Positions 26,450 to 36,385 of a stretch of 64,000 nucleotides of DNA are shown in pieces. Numbering within the stretch: the first letter of the stretch is position 1; every line of letters starts with the position of its first letter. Both the position numbers and the translations under genes were made by a program. A model generated the notes under the pieces. The model was given only the letters and a program-made list of their open reading frames with translations, had not been told where the DNA came from and made no database searches. Origin of the DNA: Schlesneria paludicola DSM 18645 (GTDB taxonomy: Bacteria > Planctomycetota > Planctomycetia > Planctomycetales > Planctomycetaceae); the NCBI RefSeq assembly GCF_000255655.1, contig NZ_JH636434.1, forward strand, positions 1,279,802 through 1,343,801, written 5' to 3'.

Positions 26450-29362
26450 TCAATGATGCCCGACAGGTTTCGTCGATTTGCCGATGACCTTCGTCAGAAT
26501 TTCGTCCTGCTCAAGATCGTGGCTTGTATGGGAACCCGTCGCGGGACTTGCGGACGCAGGACGACATTCCACCGACAGTGGATATCGCCCGAAAATCGCG
26601 TCGCCCCAAAGGACTCGCAGGAATCGCCAGGCACCCATGTTTTCCGGTTCTTCCTGAGCCCATACCACCGGTGTCCCCTCGGGATAGGCTGCCAACGCTT
26701 CTTCGAGCTCTTGCATTGGAACAGGATAGAGCTGTTCCAGCCGCAAGATCGCCACGTCGGTCCGTTGCAATTCTTCTCGGCGAGCCGCCAGATCGTAGTA
26801 GACTTTTCCCGAGCAAAGGACAATCTGCCGGACTTCGCTGGCAGGTCGCCCCAAGGTGTCGGGCAGAATCCGACGGAACGTCCCGGTCGCGAGATCCGCA
26901 AAGGTCGATGTCGCTTCGCGCATTCTCAACATGGCTTTTGGCGTCATCACCACCAATGGCTTTCGCCATTTCCGCAGGACTTGCCGGCGCAGCACATGGA
27001 AGATCTGGGCGGGCGTTGTCGGGTAGACGACCTGGATATTGTCTTCCGCGGCCAGTTGCAGGAACCGTTCCAACCGGGCACTGGAGTGCTCGGGGCCGTT
27101 TCCTTCAAACCCGTGTGGAAGCAGCATCACAAGACCGCTCAACCGATTCCACTTGTCTTCCGCGCTGACGATGAACTGGTCGATGATCACCTGGGCGACG
27201 TTGACGAAGTCACCGAATTGCGCTTCCCAGCAAATCAGGCCATCCGGCGTGTCGAGACTGTAGCCGTACTCATAGCCCAGCACGGCGGCTTCGCACAGGC
27301 AGCTATTGTAGACTTCAATCTTCGCCTGATCAGTCGACAGATGTGCCAACGGCATATAGGTCTGGCCGTTGTTGACGTCGTGCAGAACGGCATGCCGGTG
27401 CGAGAATGTACCACGTTCCGCGTCCTGCCCGTGAACTCGAACGCGGTGACCTTCCAGACTGAGGGTTGCGAACGCGAGAACTTCGCCTGCCGCCCAATCG
27501 AGTGGTTGCTTGCCTTGCGCAATCGCCAATCGCTTCTGGAGAATCCCCGTCGAACGATCGTTGACGATCCCCGAGTGCGGGTGGAATCCGGCGGGAAGCT
27601 GCGTCAATTTCTCGAGAATTCCCGCCAACTTGGATTCATCAACCCCCGTGTTGACGTCGGGGATCCCGGCTTCGTTTCCACCGAGATAGCCGCGCCACAG
27701 ACCCTGAAGCATATCCCAGCGATGCTCGTAGTTGGGACCGTTGGAAACTTCGAGTTCTGACTCGAGTTGCTGACGGTGGGCGAATTGAAGTCGATTCGCT
27801 TCCTCTTCGGAGATATCGCCCATCTTGAGCAATTTGTCCAAGTAGCTTTGACCGACCTTCTTTCGCGAACGAATTTCGCGGTACATCAAAGGCTGCGTGA
27901 ACGACGGATCATCGTTCTCGTTGTGGCCACGCAATCGATAGCAGTACATGTCGATCACGACGTCGCTGTGGAACTGATGACGGAAATCCATCGCCAGCCG
28001 AACGACCTGTGCCACCGCTTCCGGATCTTCACCATTCACGTGGAAGATCGGAATTTGCAGCATCTTGGCCACATCGGTCGCATACGGCGTTGAACGCGCC
28101 TGCAGCGGCCCGGTTGTGAATCCAATCTGATTGTTGACGACAATGTGCACGGTCCCACCGATGCGCGTTGCGTCCAGTTGATTGAGGTTCAGCGTTTCCT
28201 GGATGATCCCTTCACCTGCGAAGGCCGCATCCCCGTGAATCAACAGACAGACCACCTTTTCGCGTTCCGTGTCGCCATGACGGTCCTGCTTCGAGCGCAC
28301 GCGCCCCATGGCCACGGCGTTGACGAATTCCAGGTGGCTGGGGTTAAAACACAACGATAGGTGCATTTTGCGGCCATCGCCGGAATGCCAGTCGTTGCTG
28401 TAACCGAGATGGTATTTGACGTCGCCGCGCCCGGTATTCAGTTCCGGATCAAGGTCAGCGAACTCGCGGAAAATGGCGCGCGGCGCTTTACCCATGATGC
28501 TGGCCAGCACGTTCAGTCGACCGCGGTGCGCCATCCCCAGGACGATTTCTTCGATTCCCTGATCGGCGGCCTGGTAAATGGCGAGTTCCAGCAGCGGAAT
28601 GAGCGTCTCGGCCCCTTCCAGTGAGAAGCTTTTCGCGCCTTTGAACTTGTTGAGGATGAATTCCTCGAACACCACGGCGTCGCTCAACCGCTTCAGAATT
28701 CGCTTTTGTTCATCGCGCGTGAGTTGGATGCGGTTTTCGGTCGCTTCCATCCGCGTCTGAAGCCATTCCCGGACAATCGGATCGTCGATATGCATGAACT
28801 GCACGCCGATCGAGCGGCAGTACGTATTGCGCATCCACTGGTTGATGTCGCTGACGGTACGTACATTTTGCCCGCTGGCCGTCAGTGTCGATACCTGGCG
28901 GTGCAGATCCGCTTCCGAGAGTCCGCAACTCGTCGGATCGAGTTCGGTCACTTTGGGCCGAGGCTGACCGAGCGGGTCGATATCCGCGTTGTAGTGCCCC
29001 ATGATTCGATAATTACGAATCAATCGTTCGACGCGTTCCTGTAGGATCGCATAGTCGAGCTGAATGGGGCTGACAACACCGGTTCCCACCGACGGCGCAC
29101 GGAACAGACTTGGGTCGTGCAGTTCGCCGCCCGATCGAGTCTGGCTGTCGACAATCTGCTGGAAATAGTCCTGCCACTCTGGTGACACCGTATCTGGATT
29201 ATTCAAATAATCCAGATACAGCGACTCGACATACGTCAAGTTCGAGTCATGAGAATGACTACCCATTTCAGGTTCCGCGTAGGCAGGATCGCTATTGCGC
29301 GACGCGTTAGAACTGGCTTTGCTCTTCTCTGAGCGAGCCGCAAGCGTATCTGAAGGACTCAT
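26450..29362 (-). CDS. sucA: 2-oxoglutarate dehydrogenase E1
   Basis: 970 residues, a normal length. After a poorly conserved N-terminus comes the E2-contacting segment YLDYLNNPDTVSPEW (near residue 50), the thiamine-diphosphate domain with IVLGMAHRGRLNVLA, FNPSHLEFVN, GDAAFAGEGIIQETLNL and NNQIGFTT, and the C-terminal transketolase-like domain ending VWAQEEPENMGAWRF. This is the full E1o architecture. It decarboxylates 2-oxoglutarate in the TCA cycle. Start at 29362 (MSPSDTLAARS) is chosen because the extension to 29539 is not conserved. First gene of the operon. A perfect palindrome lies inside its early coding region. Confidence 0.96.
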   Translation of the reverse strand: MSPSDTLAARSEKSKASSNASRNSDPAYAEPEMGSHSHDSNLTYVESLYLDYLNNPDTVSPEWQDYFQQIVDSQTRSGGELHDPSLFRAPSVGTGVVSPIQLDYAILQERVERLIRNYRIMGHYNADIDPLGQPRPKVTELDPTSCGLSEADLHRQVSTLTASGQNVRTVSDINQWMRNTYCRSIGVQFMHIDDPIVREWLQTRMEATENRIQLTRDEQKRILKRLSDAVVFEEFILNKFKGAKSFSLEGAETLIPLLELAIYQAADQGIEEIVLGMAHRGRLNVLASIMGKAPRAIFREFADLDPELNTGRGDVKYHLGYSNDWHSGDGRKMHLSLCFNPSHLEFVNAVAMGRVRSKQDRHGDTEREKVVCLLIHGDAAFAGEGIIQETLNLNQLDATRIGGTVHIVVNNQIGFTTGPLQARSTPYATDVAKMLQIPIFHVNGEDPEAVAQVVRLAMDFRHQFHSDVVIDMYCYRLRGHNENDDPSFTQPLMYREIRSRKKVGQSYLDKLLKMGDISEEEANRLQFAHRQQLESELEVSNGPNYEHRWDMLQGLWRGYLGGNEAGIPDVNTGVDESKLAGILEKLTQLPAGFHPHSGIVNDRSTGILQKRLAIAQGKQPLDWAAGEVLAFATLSLEGHRVRVHGQDAERGTFSHRHAVLHDVNNGQTYMPLAHLSTDQAKIEVYNSCLCEAAVLGYEYGYSLDTPDGLICWEAQFGDFVNVAQVIIDQFIVSAEDKWNRLSGLVMLLPHGFEGNGPEHSSARLERFLQLAAEDNIQVVYPTTPAQIFHVLRRQVLRKWRKPLVVMTPKAMLRMREATSTFADLATGTFRRILPDTLGRPASEVRQIVLCSGKVYYDLAARREELQRTDVAILRLEQLYPVPMQELEEALAAYPEGTPVVWAQEEPENMGAWRFLRVLWGDAIFGRYPLSVECRPASASPATGSHTSHDLEQDEILTKVIGKSTKPVGHH
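29190..29219. repeat. Perfect 30-bp palindrome inside the sucA 5' coding region
   Basis: GTATCTGGATTATT, two bases, then AATAATCCAGATAC: 14-bp perfect arms around CA. It covers codons about 48-58 of sucA and encodes part of YLDYLNNPDTV. Its AT-rich content stands out from the flanks. It could be an operator or an mRNA hairpin affecting early elongation. Confidence 0.7.
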
Positions 29363-30081
29363 CTTGATCGTTTCTGATCCCGAGTCAGGCGGGGGACGAC
29401 GTTCGACGGCAACAGTTGGCCGAAACCTTTCCCACGCTTGAAATACCAATCGAAAGAACTCAGTGCCACATAAGCTCAGCGGCTTTGTCGCCAATTCTAC
29501 GCAGTTGGATGAAATAACCCAAGTTGCGCTGGCAAACATCGCCAGATACTTTAACAGACCGTAGCAAGAATGAGGAGAATAGCAAACAGGAAATTTAAGC
29601 GCTTTTCGGAGACATTTGGGCCTGTACCTGCCGTTTGCCCCTATACCTGCCGATTACCGAAGTGCACGGGGAAGTGCGACTGACATCACCCGCACTGAAA
29701 TGGCTCGATAAACCAAGATGGATCGAAGGAAGTGACTTGAAATCTATCCGCCTTGCTGTAACTTGCCTGAATTCCTCGTGATGAGTCTCGTTGCGCGCCT
29801 GGCGTTCAACAAATTGACCGACCAGCGAGGATGGTTCTGCCCGACCTCGGCCCTGTCTTTCGCAGGGTTTTCGCCGGGCAAATCCCTTTTTTGTCCACCG
29901 ACTGTTCGCCTCGTACAATGTCGTGAAAGCACTTTTCTGCAAGATGATTCGGCATTTCCATTGTCTGCAATCGGAATTCGAGCGAATTGCTGATCTTCAG
30001 AAATTCCGCATGGACAGCCGTTCGAACGTTGGTGCCGCGGTCGAAATGCATTGACAACTGAGTGGGGAAGGCCGCCGAACC
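29363..30081. other. Divergent intergenic region with a direct repeat
   Basis: About 720 bases separating sucA from the zinc-ribbon membrane protein gene. No gene is supported; minus-frame translations are Arg/Ser-rich shadows. Two direct repeats, CCTGTACCTGCCGTTT (29621-29636) and CCTATACCTGCCGATT (29640-29655), are offset by 19 bases, about two helical turns, and could be a tandem operator for sucA, about 260 bases before its start. Confidence 0.45.
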
Positions 30082-31881
30082 ATGCCCGTCAAAGTAAAGT
30101 GCAGCAATTGCGAGAAGGTGCTGTCCGTACCGGACACCGCTCGTGGCAAAGCCGTCAAATGTCCGAATTGCGAGACGCGCATTCCCATCCCCGCAGCCGC
30201 CACGAGCAGCAAGCCGGCCGCCGCGAAAGCCAAAGCGAAAAAGGCGGCGGCCCCGGTTGACAGCGAATTTGCGCTCGCGACCTTTGACATGCGTCGTGCG
30301 GAAGACACCTCGGCCCGCATTTGCGCCAAATGCGGCTTCGATATGAAGTATCAGGACGAGGAGGACACCGAGTGCCCCGAATGCGGGTACGACTCGGGCC
30401 TCGGCGGCATCGGGGCGAAAGCCCGAAAGAAATCGCTCAAAGGCCCCGACCCCGCCGACTTTTATCCGCGATTGTTCCGCGATTCATGGAAGTTCGTCGG
30501 CAAAAACCAGTTCCTGGCTCTTCGCAGCTCAATCTATACCCTCGTCGCCACAACGTTCACACTGTTGTGCCTGTTTCTGTTCCTCTGGATCTCGATGTGG
30601 CCGCCGCGACTGTTTCTCGCGCTGTGCTGCACGATCAGTTTTCTCGTGATTCCCGGCTGGATGTGGTTTCTCGATACCGAAATCATCAAGCTGACGCTCG
30701 AGGGGAAAGACAAATTCAAGAAGTTGAATTTTGACTTCTTCTTGTCGAGTGCACTCGGGGCGGCGTCTGTGGTGTGGTGCCTCGTCGTGATGCTCCCGCT
30801 GATCCTGATCCCCACAATGGTTGGGTATGTGGTCATCAACTATCTGGGCGGCACACCTGAAATCGTGTTCCCGATCTGCATCGCCATGGGAATTCTGCCC
30901 GCAATCTGGATGTTGCCGGTGGCCATGGCGCACATGGCGATGCCCGTCATGTACAAAGGCTGGATGGTCTGGAAACTCGTCCCCATGTGGGCCCGCACCA
31001 TTAAGCCACTAAGCGTCTGGCTCATGTGGTTTCTTCTGACGAACACGCTGAACATCGCGGGAATCGGGGTCATTGCCGGTGTTTACGGCCCTGATCTGGT
31101 CACGATTGCTTCCAATATGGAAGAAAACGCCACTGTCGCACGAAAGAAGTTCGCACTGGAACTGAACCCCGTGCTGAAGAAAAAAGGGGCGGCACCTGTC
31201 GAGCCGGAAAAATTTCCAGACCCACACGTTATCAACTTTCAGCCGATTATCGTCCCATGCGTCCTCCTGCTGGTCATGAGCCTGGCGAACGGGTTTACGA
31301 GCATGTTCAACATGCGAACCAACGGTCAGTTTGTCTACTACAACCGAGACTCGCTGGAATTGGTTGATCGCAAGAAAGAGTACAAGTACATCGCGAAGGA
31401 GAAGCGAGACGAGGACGAAGACGAGAAACCAAAGACGACTACCCAACTGATTGTCGACGCCCTGGTCTTCTTCATGGTCTTCGACCTGATGGGATTGGTC
31501 GGTGGAATGTTGTACGGATCATTCACCCAGGCCGGCTCAACGAAAGGCATCATCCTCGGCATGTTGATGGGGCAGTCATTCGCCAACCTTGCGGTTTATG
31601 GTCAGAACATCAAATCCGCCTTCCAGGAAAGCGTGGGCTGGGGAGCGTTGACGATCTTCACGTATCCGATCGGATATCTGGTCTTTATTTTCAAGAGCTT
31701 TGAAGAGCGCAAAGGGGATCTCTTCAAAGTCGGGCTAAGCTACTTTTTTTCAATTTTCCTATTCATCGTCGCGTACTCCGGTGGAGTGCTGACGGACGAT
31801 TCCGCTGTCCCGGGGCCGGCCGGACAGGAAGCCGTGGAGCCCGATGCGCCCGCCGCGAAACCCGAAGCTCCCCCGCTGTAG
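30082..31881 (+). CDS. Zinc-ribbon multi-pass membrane protein
   Basis: 599 residues. Two zinc-ribbon-like modules open the protein: CSNCEKVLSVP with KCPNCETRIPIP at residues 7-36, and CAKCGFDMKY with CPECGYDSG at residues about 80-110. A Lys/Ala-rich linker joins them. From residue 150 come eight or so hydrophobic segments in two blocks (about 150-320 and 375-580), split by a charged loop containing KKEYKYIAKEKRDEDEDEK. The ribbon-then-membrane plan is common among planctomycete hypothetical proteins. I recognise no catalytic residues. The ribbons are probably cytoplasmic. Confidence 0.85.
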   Translation: MPVKVKCSNCEKVLSVPDTARGKAVKCPNCETRIPIPAAATSSKPAAAKAKAKKAAAPVDSEFALATFDMRRAEDTSARICAKCGFDMKYQDEEDTECPECGYDSGLGGIGAKARKKSLKGPDPADFYPRLFRDSWKFVGKNQFLALRSSIYTLVATTFTLLCLFLFLWISMWPPRLFLALCCTISFLVIPGWMWFLDTEIIKLTLEGKDKFKKLNFDFFLSSALGAASVVWCLVVMLPLILIPTMVGYVVINYLGGTPEIVFPICIAMGILPAIWMLPVAMAHMAMPVMYKGWMVWKLVPMWARTIKPLSVWLMWFLLTNTLNIAGIGVIAGVYGPDLVTIASNMEENATVARKKFALELNPVLKKKGAAPVEPEKFPDPHVINFQPIIVPCVLLLVMSLANGFTSMFNMRTNGQFVYYNRDSLELVDRKKEYKYIAKEKRDEDEDEKPKTTTQLIVDALVFFMVFDLMGLVGGMLYGSFTQAGSTKGIILGMLMGQSFANLAVYGQNIKSAFQESVGWGALTIFTYPIGYLVFIFKSFEERKGDLFKVGLSYFFSIFLFIVAYSGGVLTDDSAVPGPAGQEAVEPDAPAAKPEAPPL

Positions 31882-31991
31882 GCCACTTACGAAGACTCCC
31901 TGCGACGAAATCGTCTTGACCGGTTCGGAAGAATCAAGGACAAGTCGGCCGAGTGACGGTTGAAAACAACGATCGCAGGGAGGCGTTCGGC

Positions 31992-33506
31992 GTGAATCAA
32001 GGGGCAGAATTTTCGTACGCCGTAAGCTTAAGGCGGTTGCTGCCTCAGGCAAATTTCGTCGGCTGTACGAACCTCTGTGTCACCGACGCTGTTGAGCGAA
32101 GTACTGACGCTCGCCCGGGTTCGTTGTTCGCAGTCATTCGCGGAACCAGGGTGGATGCCCGTCAATTTCTTCAGGACGCGATCTCACGAAATCCCGCCGG
32201 ACTTCTGGTCGATGAAGCGATCCCCAATCTCGCCATTCCGCAATGTATTGTGAAAGATGTGCGATCGTCCTATTCACGGGTCTGTGAATCTCTGGCGGGC
32301 GAGCCCTCACGCCGCCTGAAAACAGCCGGAATCACTGGCACCAATGGAAAAACGACGACAAGCTGGCTGATCCGCAGCCTGCTCGAACAGTCAGGGCATC
32401 GCTGTGGCGTGTTGGGAACCGTGGAATACTCTGATGGTCAGCGAACGGAATCGGCAACTCTGACGACACCGGACTCGCGAACTTTGGCTCAATGGCTAGG
32501 CCAGATGGTCCGCACCGGGACGGACTATGCCTCAATCGAACTTTCGAGCCACGCGCTACACCAAGGACGTGCGGCCGGAATTGAGCTGGAAGCGGCGGTG
32601 ATCACGAATATCACCCAGGATCACTTCGACTATCACCAGACGTTCGATGCTTACCTCAAGGCGAAAGCCAAGATCTGCGACATGGTTCGACCGGGCGGGT
32701 TGATTGCCCTGAACCTTGACGATCCTGGTGCCCAGACGATTCACAGACGGCAGGGTCAGTCACACCTGTGTCAGACATTCGGATTGACGCCCGCCGCGGA
32801 CATTTCCGCCCAGATCCGAGACCAGTCGCTGACCGGCACACGTTTTCGCCTGCAGCTCAATGGAAAGACCTGGGACTGCGCCACTCGATTGATTGGCCGC
32901 CACAACCTTTCGAACATTCTTGGTGCCGTGGCAGTCTGTACACACTTTGGCCTGACCCCACAGGAAATCGTGGCAGGAATCGAAGAGTTTCGTTGTGTCC
33001 CCGGACGACTGGAGCGCGTCGACTGCGGGCAGCCATTCGAAGCCTTTGTCGACTATGCCCATACCGACGATGCACTGCAGCGATGCTTGAGCGGCCTTCG
33101 TGCCCTCACCCCTGGACGGGTCATTTGCATTTTCGGGGCCGGTGGCGACCGGGACCGCACAAAGCGTCCCAAACTGGGCCGCGCGGCATTGACTGCCGAC
33201 ATCGCAATCGTGACCAGCGACAACCCTCGCAGCGAAAACCCCAACCGGATCATTGACGAGATTCTCGCCGGGATGGGTGAATCGACACAGAAAATCGTCG
33301 TCGAGCCCGATCGCCGCAGCGCGATCAAACTCGCGCTGGAAATCGCATCCCCTGGCGACTGCGTTTTGATCGCCGGAAAAGGCCATGAATGCGAGCAGAT
33401 CATTGGCGGCGACCGCATTCCATTCGACGATCGCCAAATCACCCGCGAAATTCTGCGTGAACGGTGGCAACCTTTGGCACAACCCCAGTTACGGGTGAGC
33501 GCATAA
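31992..33506 (+). CDS. murE: UDP-MurNAc-tripeptide synthetase
   Basis: About 504 residues. The Mur ligase domains appear in order: N-terminal UDP-binding region, ATP loop GITGTNGKTTTSWL near residue 115, central ELSSHALHQGR, and the C-terminal domain with the amino-acid selector TSDNPRSENP, the meso-diaminopimelate signature. It adds meso-DAP to UDP-MurNAc-Ala-Glu in the cytoplasm. A GTG at 31992 has AGGGAGG 8 bases before it and is preferred to the earlier GTG at 31953. murF begins 1 base after the stop, so the two are translationally linked. It shows that peptidoglycan precursor synthesis is encoded. Confidence 0.95.
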   Translation: MNQGAEFSYAVSLRRLLPQANFVGCTNLCVTDAVERSTDARPGSLFAVIRGTRVDARQFLQDAISRNPAGLLVDEAIPNLAIPQCIVKDVRSSYSRVCESLAGEPSRRLKTAGITGTNGKTTTSWLIRSLLEQSGHRCGVLGTVEYSDGQRTESATLTTPDSRTLAQWLGQMVRTGTDYASIELSSHALHQGRAAGIELEAAVITNITQDHFDYHQTFDAYLKAKAKICDMVRPGGLIALNLDDPGAQTIHRRQGQSHLCQTFGLTPAADISAQIRDQSLTGTRFRLQLNGKTWDCATRLIGRHNLSNILGAVAVCTHFGLTPQEIVAGIEEFRCVPGRLERVDCGQPFEAFVDYAHTDDALQRCLSGLRALTPGRVICIFGAGGDRDRTKRPKLGRAALTADIAIVTSDNPRSENPNRIIDEILAGMGESTQKIVVEPDRRSAIKLALEIASPGDCVLIAGKGHECEQIIGGDRIPFDDRQITREILRERWQPLAQPQLRVSA

Positions 33507-33507
33507 C

Positions 33508-34929
33508 ATGAAGCGGCTCACCATCCGAAATCTGATGCTGGCAACCGGGGGGCGGCTGCGCGATCTGAACACGCCCGACACCGAATTTGACCGCGTCAGT
33601 ATCGACTCACGCGACGTTCGGCGAGGCGATATTTTCTGGGCGCTTCGCGGCGAGCGAGAGGACGGCCACAACTTCACGGCACAAGCACTCGAGCGACAGG
33701 CCCATTTGTGCGTCGTCTCGGCCGACCGGGCGGAGCGACTGACCGGGCCAATGCTGATCGTGGATGATCCCCTGTCCGCCTTGGGACGATTTGGAAATTG
33801 GTACCGTCGCCAAATGGACGCCATGGTCATCGGAGTCACCGGCAGCGTCGGAAAGACCACCACTCGCGAACTGATTTTCTCGGCATTGAGCGACCATTTC
33901 GAAGGCACGCGCAGTCCGTCAAACTTCAATAGCCAGATCGGCCTGCCCTTAAGCCTGCTCGAACTCGATCAGGAACACGAATTCGCCGTGCTGGAAATGG
34001 GAGCCTCGGAAATCGGGAACATTCGCCGGCTATGCGAGTTGGCACTTCCCGAAGTCGGCGTGATCACGGCGGTCGGCGCCGCACACCTTGAATCGTTCGG
34101 CTCGATCGAAGCCATTGTCGAAACCAAGGGCGAGCTTCTCGAACAACTTCCCACCACTGGCTTTGCAGTACTTCCCGGTGACGATTCGACGGTCCGGCAA
34201 ATGGCGGATCGAGCGCCTTGTCCCGTCATTTTCGTGGGCCAGGGCGACGACAACCACATCCAGGCAACCGACGTCGCGATCCACAACAGGTGCCTGCAAT
34301 TTAGCTGCGAGGGTGCACGATTCAGCCTTCCCTTGTCCGGACGTCATCTGATTTCCAATGCCCTGTGCGCAATCGCGATCGGCCTGGAAGTCGGCATGTC
34401 GCCCTGCGCAATCGCTTCGGGACTGGCGAAATTTTCGCCTCTCGCCGGCCGTGGTCGGATGACACAGGTGGGTACCTGGACCGTTATTGACGAGACCTAC
34501 AACGCCAGTCCGCTCGCGGTGTCTGCCGCCTGTCGACTGCTGGCCGACACGTCCACACCAGCCATGAGCCAACGGTTGCTGGTTTTGGGAGACATGCTCG
34601 AGCTGGGACCGTCAGCCGCGCACGAACACGAACGAATCGGACAACTCGCCGCGCAGCTTTGTGTAGACCGCCTGCTGACGTGCGGTCGGCACGCGGATGA
34701 CATCGCCCGTGGCGCGGCGCGGGCGGGAATGGGATCTCATCAGATCGTGGCTGCGAAGGACGTGGAAACGCTTCTGGCGGTACTCGACTGCTGGCTGCAG
34801 CCGCACGACACGCTGCTTGTCAAAGGGTCGCGTGCGACACGAATGGAGCGCATCATCGAATGGTTGCGAGACCGGGCACAACAAGAGGAACACCAGCGGC
34901 AGATCAAACCGCAACGATACTGTGCGTGA
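33508..34929 (+). CDS. murF: UDP-MurNAc-pentapeptide synthetase
   Basis: 473 residues. The N-terminal MurF domain (VSIDSRDVRRGDIFWAL) is followed by the ATP loop GVTGSVGKTTTREL near residue 110, NFNSQIGLPLSLL, VLEMGAS, and the C-terminal YNASPLAVSAA and GDMLELGPSAAHEHERIG segments that typify MurF. It adds D-Ala-D-Ala to the UDP-MurNAc-tripeptide made by MurE. It starts 1 base after murE. mraY and the later mur genes do not follow, so the division/wall cluster is split in this genome. Confidence 0.96.
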   Translation: MKRLTIRNLMLATGGRLRDLNTPDTEFDRVSIDSRDVRRGDIFWALRGEREDGHNFTAQALERQAHLCVVSADRAERLTGPMLIVDDPLSALGRFGNWYRRQMDAMVIGVTGSVGKTTTRELIFSALSDHFEGTRSPSNFNSQIGLPLSLLELDQEHEFAVLEMGASEIGNIRRLCELALPEVGVITAVGAAHLESFGSIEAIVETKGELLEQLPTTGFAVLPGDDSTVRQMADRAPCPVIFVGQGDDNHIQATDVAIHNRCLQFSCEGARFSLPLSGRHLISNALCAIAIGLEVGMSPCAIASGLAKFSPLAGRGRMTQVGTWTVIDETYNASPLAVSAACRLLADTSTPAMSQRLLVLGDMLELGPSAAHEHERIGQLAAQLCVDRLLTCGRHADDIARGAARAGMGSHQIVAAKDVETLLAVLDCWLQPHDTLLVKGSRATRMERIIEWLRDRAQQEEHQRQIKPQRYCA

Positions 34930-35088
34930 AATGAAAACGAGGGTTTTGAAGAGAGAAAGGTTCCGTCACATGCGATTGATTTGCGGGAATTGATCGCTCG
35001 TCCGGGTCGCGCCGGGCCTTCACGTATTCGATGACGAAGCTGTCTCTGGGTCGATGGCTTTGTCGTCACGTTGTGACGGGACCATACA

Positions 35089-35127
35089 CCCGGGCGCTGG
35101 GGCTGTCCCCCCGGCGCCCGGGGTTTT
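35089..35127 (+). terminator. GC-rich terminator downstream of murEF
   Basis: Arms CCCGGGCGC (35089-35097) and GCGCCCGGG (35114-35122), followed by TTTTCC. It lies 160 bases past murF. No other gene is seen in the gap from 34930 to 35277. Confidence 0.55.
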
Positions 35128-35277
35128 CCTGATCGGAAGAATTCGAACCCGCCTTGTCCACACACCAAGGGGATACCGCCGCCCGACCGGATGGAACCGG
35201 CCAGTCGATGGCACCCCAAAAAATCACATCTCCGTGAAGGATCACGGGGACTGACGAACCAGCAGGAGGCTTTATCA

Positions 35278-35751
35278 ATGAAGAAGTTCTATTTGTGCTT
35301 GGCGGTCGCGCTGCTTGGGCTTGGCACCGCGATGCACTGGCCGACGTCACACGCCAGCGACGACGAACCGTCTGCAGCGGTTGACCAAAAACAGGACCTG
35401 GTCGACAAATTGGAACTGATCTCGCGGATTGAAGGACTCGAGAAACGACTGGCCGCTCTTGAAGATCGCGACTCATTGATTCGCCAGGCGGATAACCGCG
35501 AGCCATCGTCGGTCCCGCAACCCGAGAGATTTTCTCCATCGCCTTCGGCAACCGAGTCAGGACTTCCGAATTTCGATGACGCGAGCGACGCCACAGATGC
35601 CGATTCGGATGACTTGCAACAAACGAACGGGCAGAAATGGAGCTTCCGGTTGCTGATTGATCGCAAGTCACAACGACCGTCACTGAAGGCACCAAACCAA
35701 GTCCGTGACAATTCTCCCGCCAAGTCGAAGGGACGTTCGCCGACCGCCTGA
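35278..35751 (+). CDS. Small exported coiled-coil protein
   Basis: 157 residues with a strong AGGAGG site 8 bases before the ATG. Residues 1-26 are a signal peptide (MKKFYLCLAVALLGLGTAM, cleavage near SHASD). A short coiled coil follows (DLVDKLELISRIEGLEKRLAALEDRD, given here only as its ends around residues 40-65), then a Ser/Pro/Asp-rich segment and a basic C-terminus. There are no catalytic motifs. It is probably a periplasmic or envelope-associated scaffold, unrecognised as a family. The in-frame extension upstream to 35191 is rejected because of the ribosome binding site. Confidence 0.7.
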   Translation: MKKFYLCLAVALLGLGTAMHWPTSHASDDEPSAAVDQKQDLVDKLELISRIEGLEKRLAALEDRDSLIRQADNREPSSVPQPERFSPSPSATESGLPNFDDASDATDADSDDLQQTNGQKWSFRLLIDRKSQRPSLKAPNQVRDNSPAKSKGRSPTA

Positions 35752-35935
35752 GACGAATGGATTTTGCGCGGCCGGCTTCGCATTCGAAACCGAATTGCGT
35801 TCTGCCAGCCGCCTGAATTCCTCGTCATTCCGCTGTCGCGCACGTCAAAAGACATCTTTGCGAATTTCATTCTTCCTGATATCAACCCGACTTCACTCCC
35901 CATTTTCCTGTCATGATTTTTCGAAGGGCCGTCGA

Positions 35936-36385
35936 ATGCAGGCCGCTCGCGGACAATCTGCGTTTGTTTCGTGTCTGGCCATGGGACTGATCCTGGTGTC
36001 CAGCGGCTGCGCCGTCGGCGGAAAAAGCTTCGCCATCGACAGTAATTCGCGAGTTCCCTTCTTTGGCCTGGAACTGAAAGAGCGAAAGGCGAAAGACAAA
36101 GCCCCATCCTATCGCTCGATTAGTCAGTCGGAGGGCGGTCAGTCTCGGTTCCAACCCGCCCTGCAAACAGGAACATCGAGTTCGAGCCGCCTGCTGAAAC
36201 AGAAGGATTTGCGAAACGGCGGACTGCGTGTCGCGGCGATGTCCGAAGATACCCGACCTTCTGCGGAGAGCCTGATCAGGACCGCGCCATCGGCTGTCCC
36301 TCTCTCACAGCCACTGCCGATGAAGGACGTTCGGCCGACACCAGAACCGTCCGATCGCACGGGCGCGATCCTCGATTTCCAGTAG
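35936..36385 (+). CDS. Putative lipoprotein
   Basis: 149 residues from ATG at 35936. The N-terminal helix AFVSCLAMGLILVSSGC ends in a lipobox-like SSGC, so the mature protein is probably lipid-anchored. The remainder is basic, Ser-rich and low in predicted structure (SRVPFFGLELKERKAKDKA near residue 37). No family recognised. The open frame begins at 35705, but the earlier part lacks any signal and overlaps the end of the previous gene. No clear Shine-Dalgarno site was seen (TCGAAGGGCC lies about 10 bases upstream and could serve). Confidence 0.6.
   Translation: MQAARGQSAFVSCLAMGLILVSSGCAVGGKSFAIDSNSRVPFFGLELKERKAKDKAPSYRSISQSEGGQSRFQPALQTGTSSSSRLLKQKDLRNGGLRVAAMSEDTRPSAESLIRTAPSAVPLSQPLPMKDVRPTPEPSDRTGAILDFQ

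Noticed and set aside
29595..29942. Minus-strand frame of 115 residues upstream of sucA.
   Set aside because: Arg/Ser-rich with no ribosome binding site or conserved sequence, and it overlaps the direct repeats.
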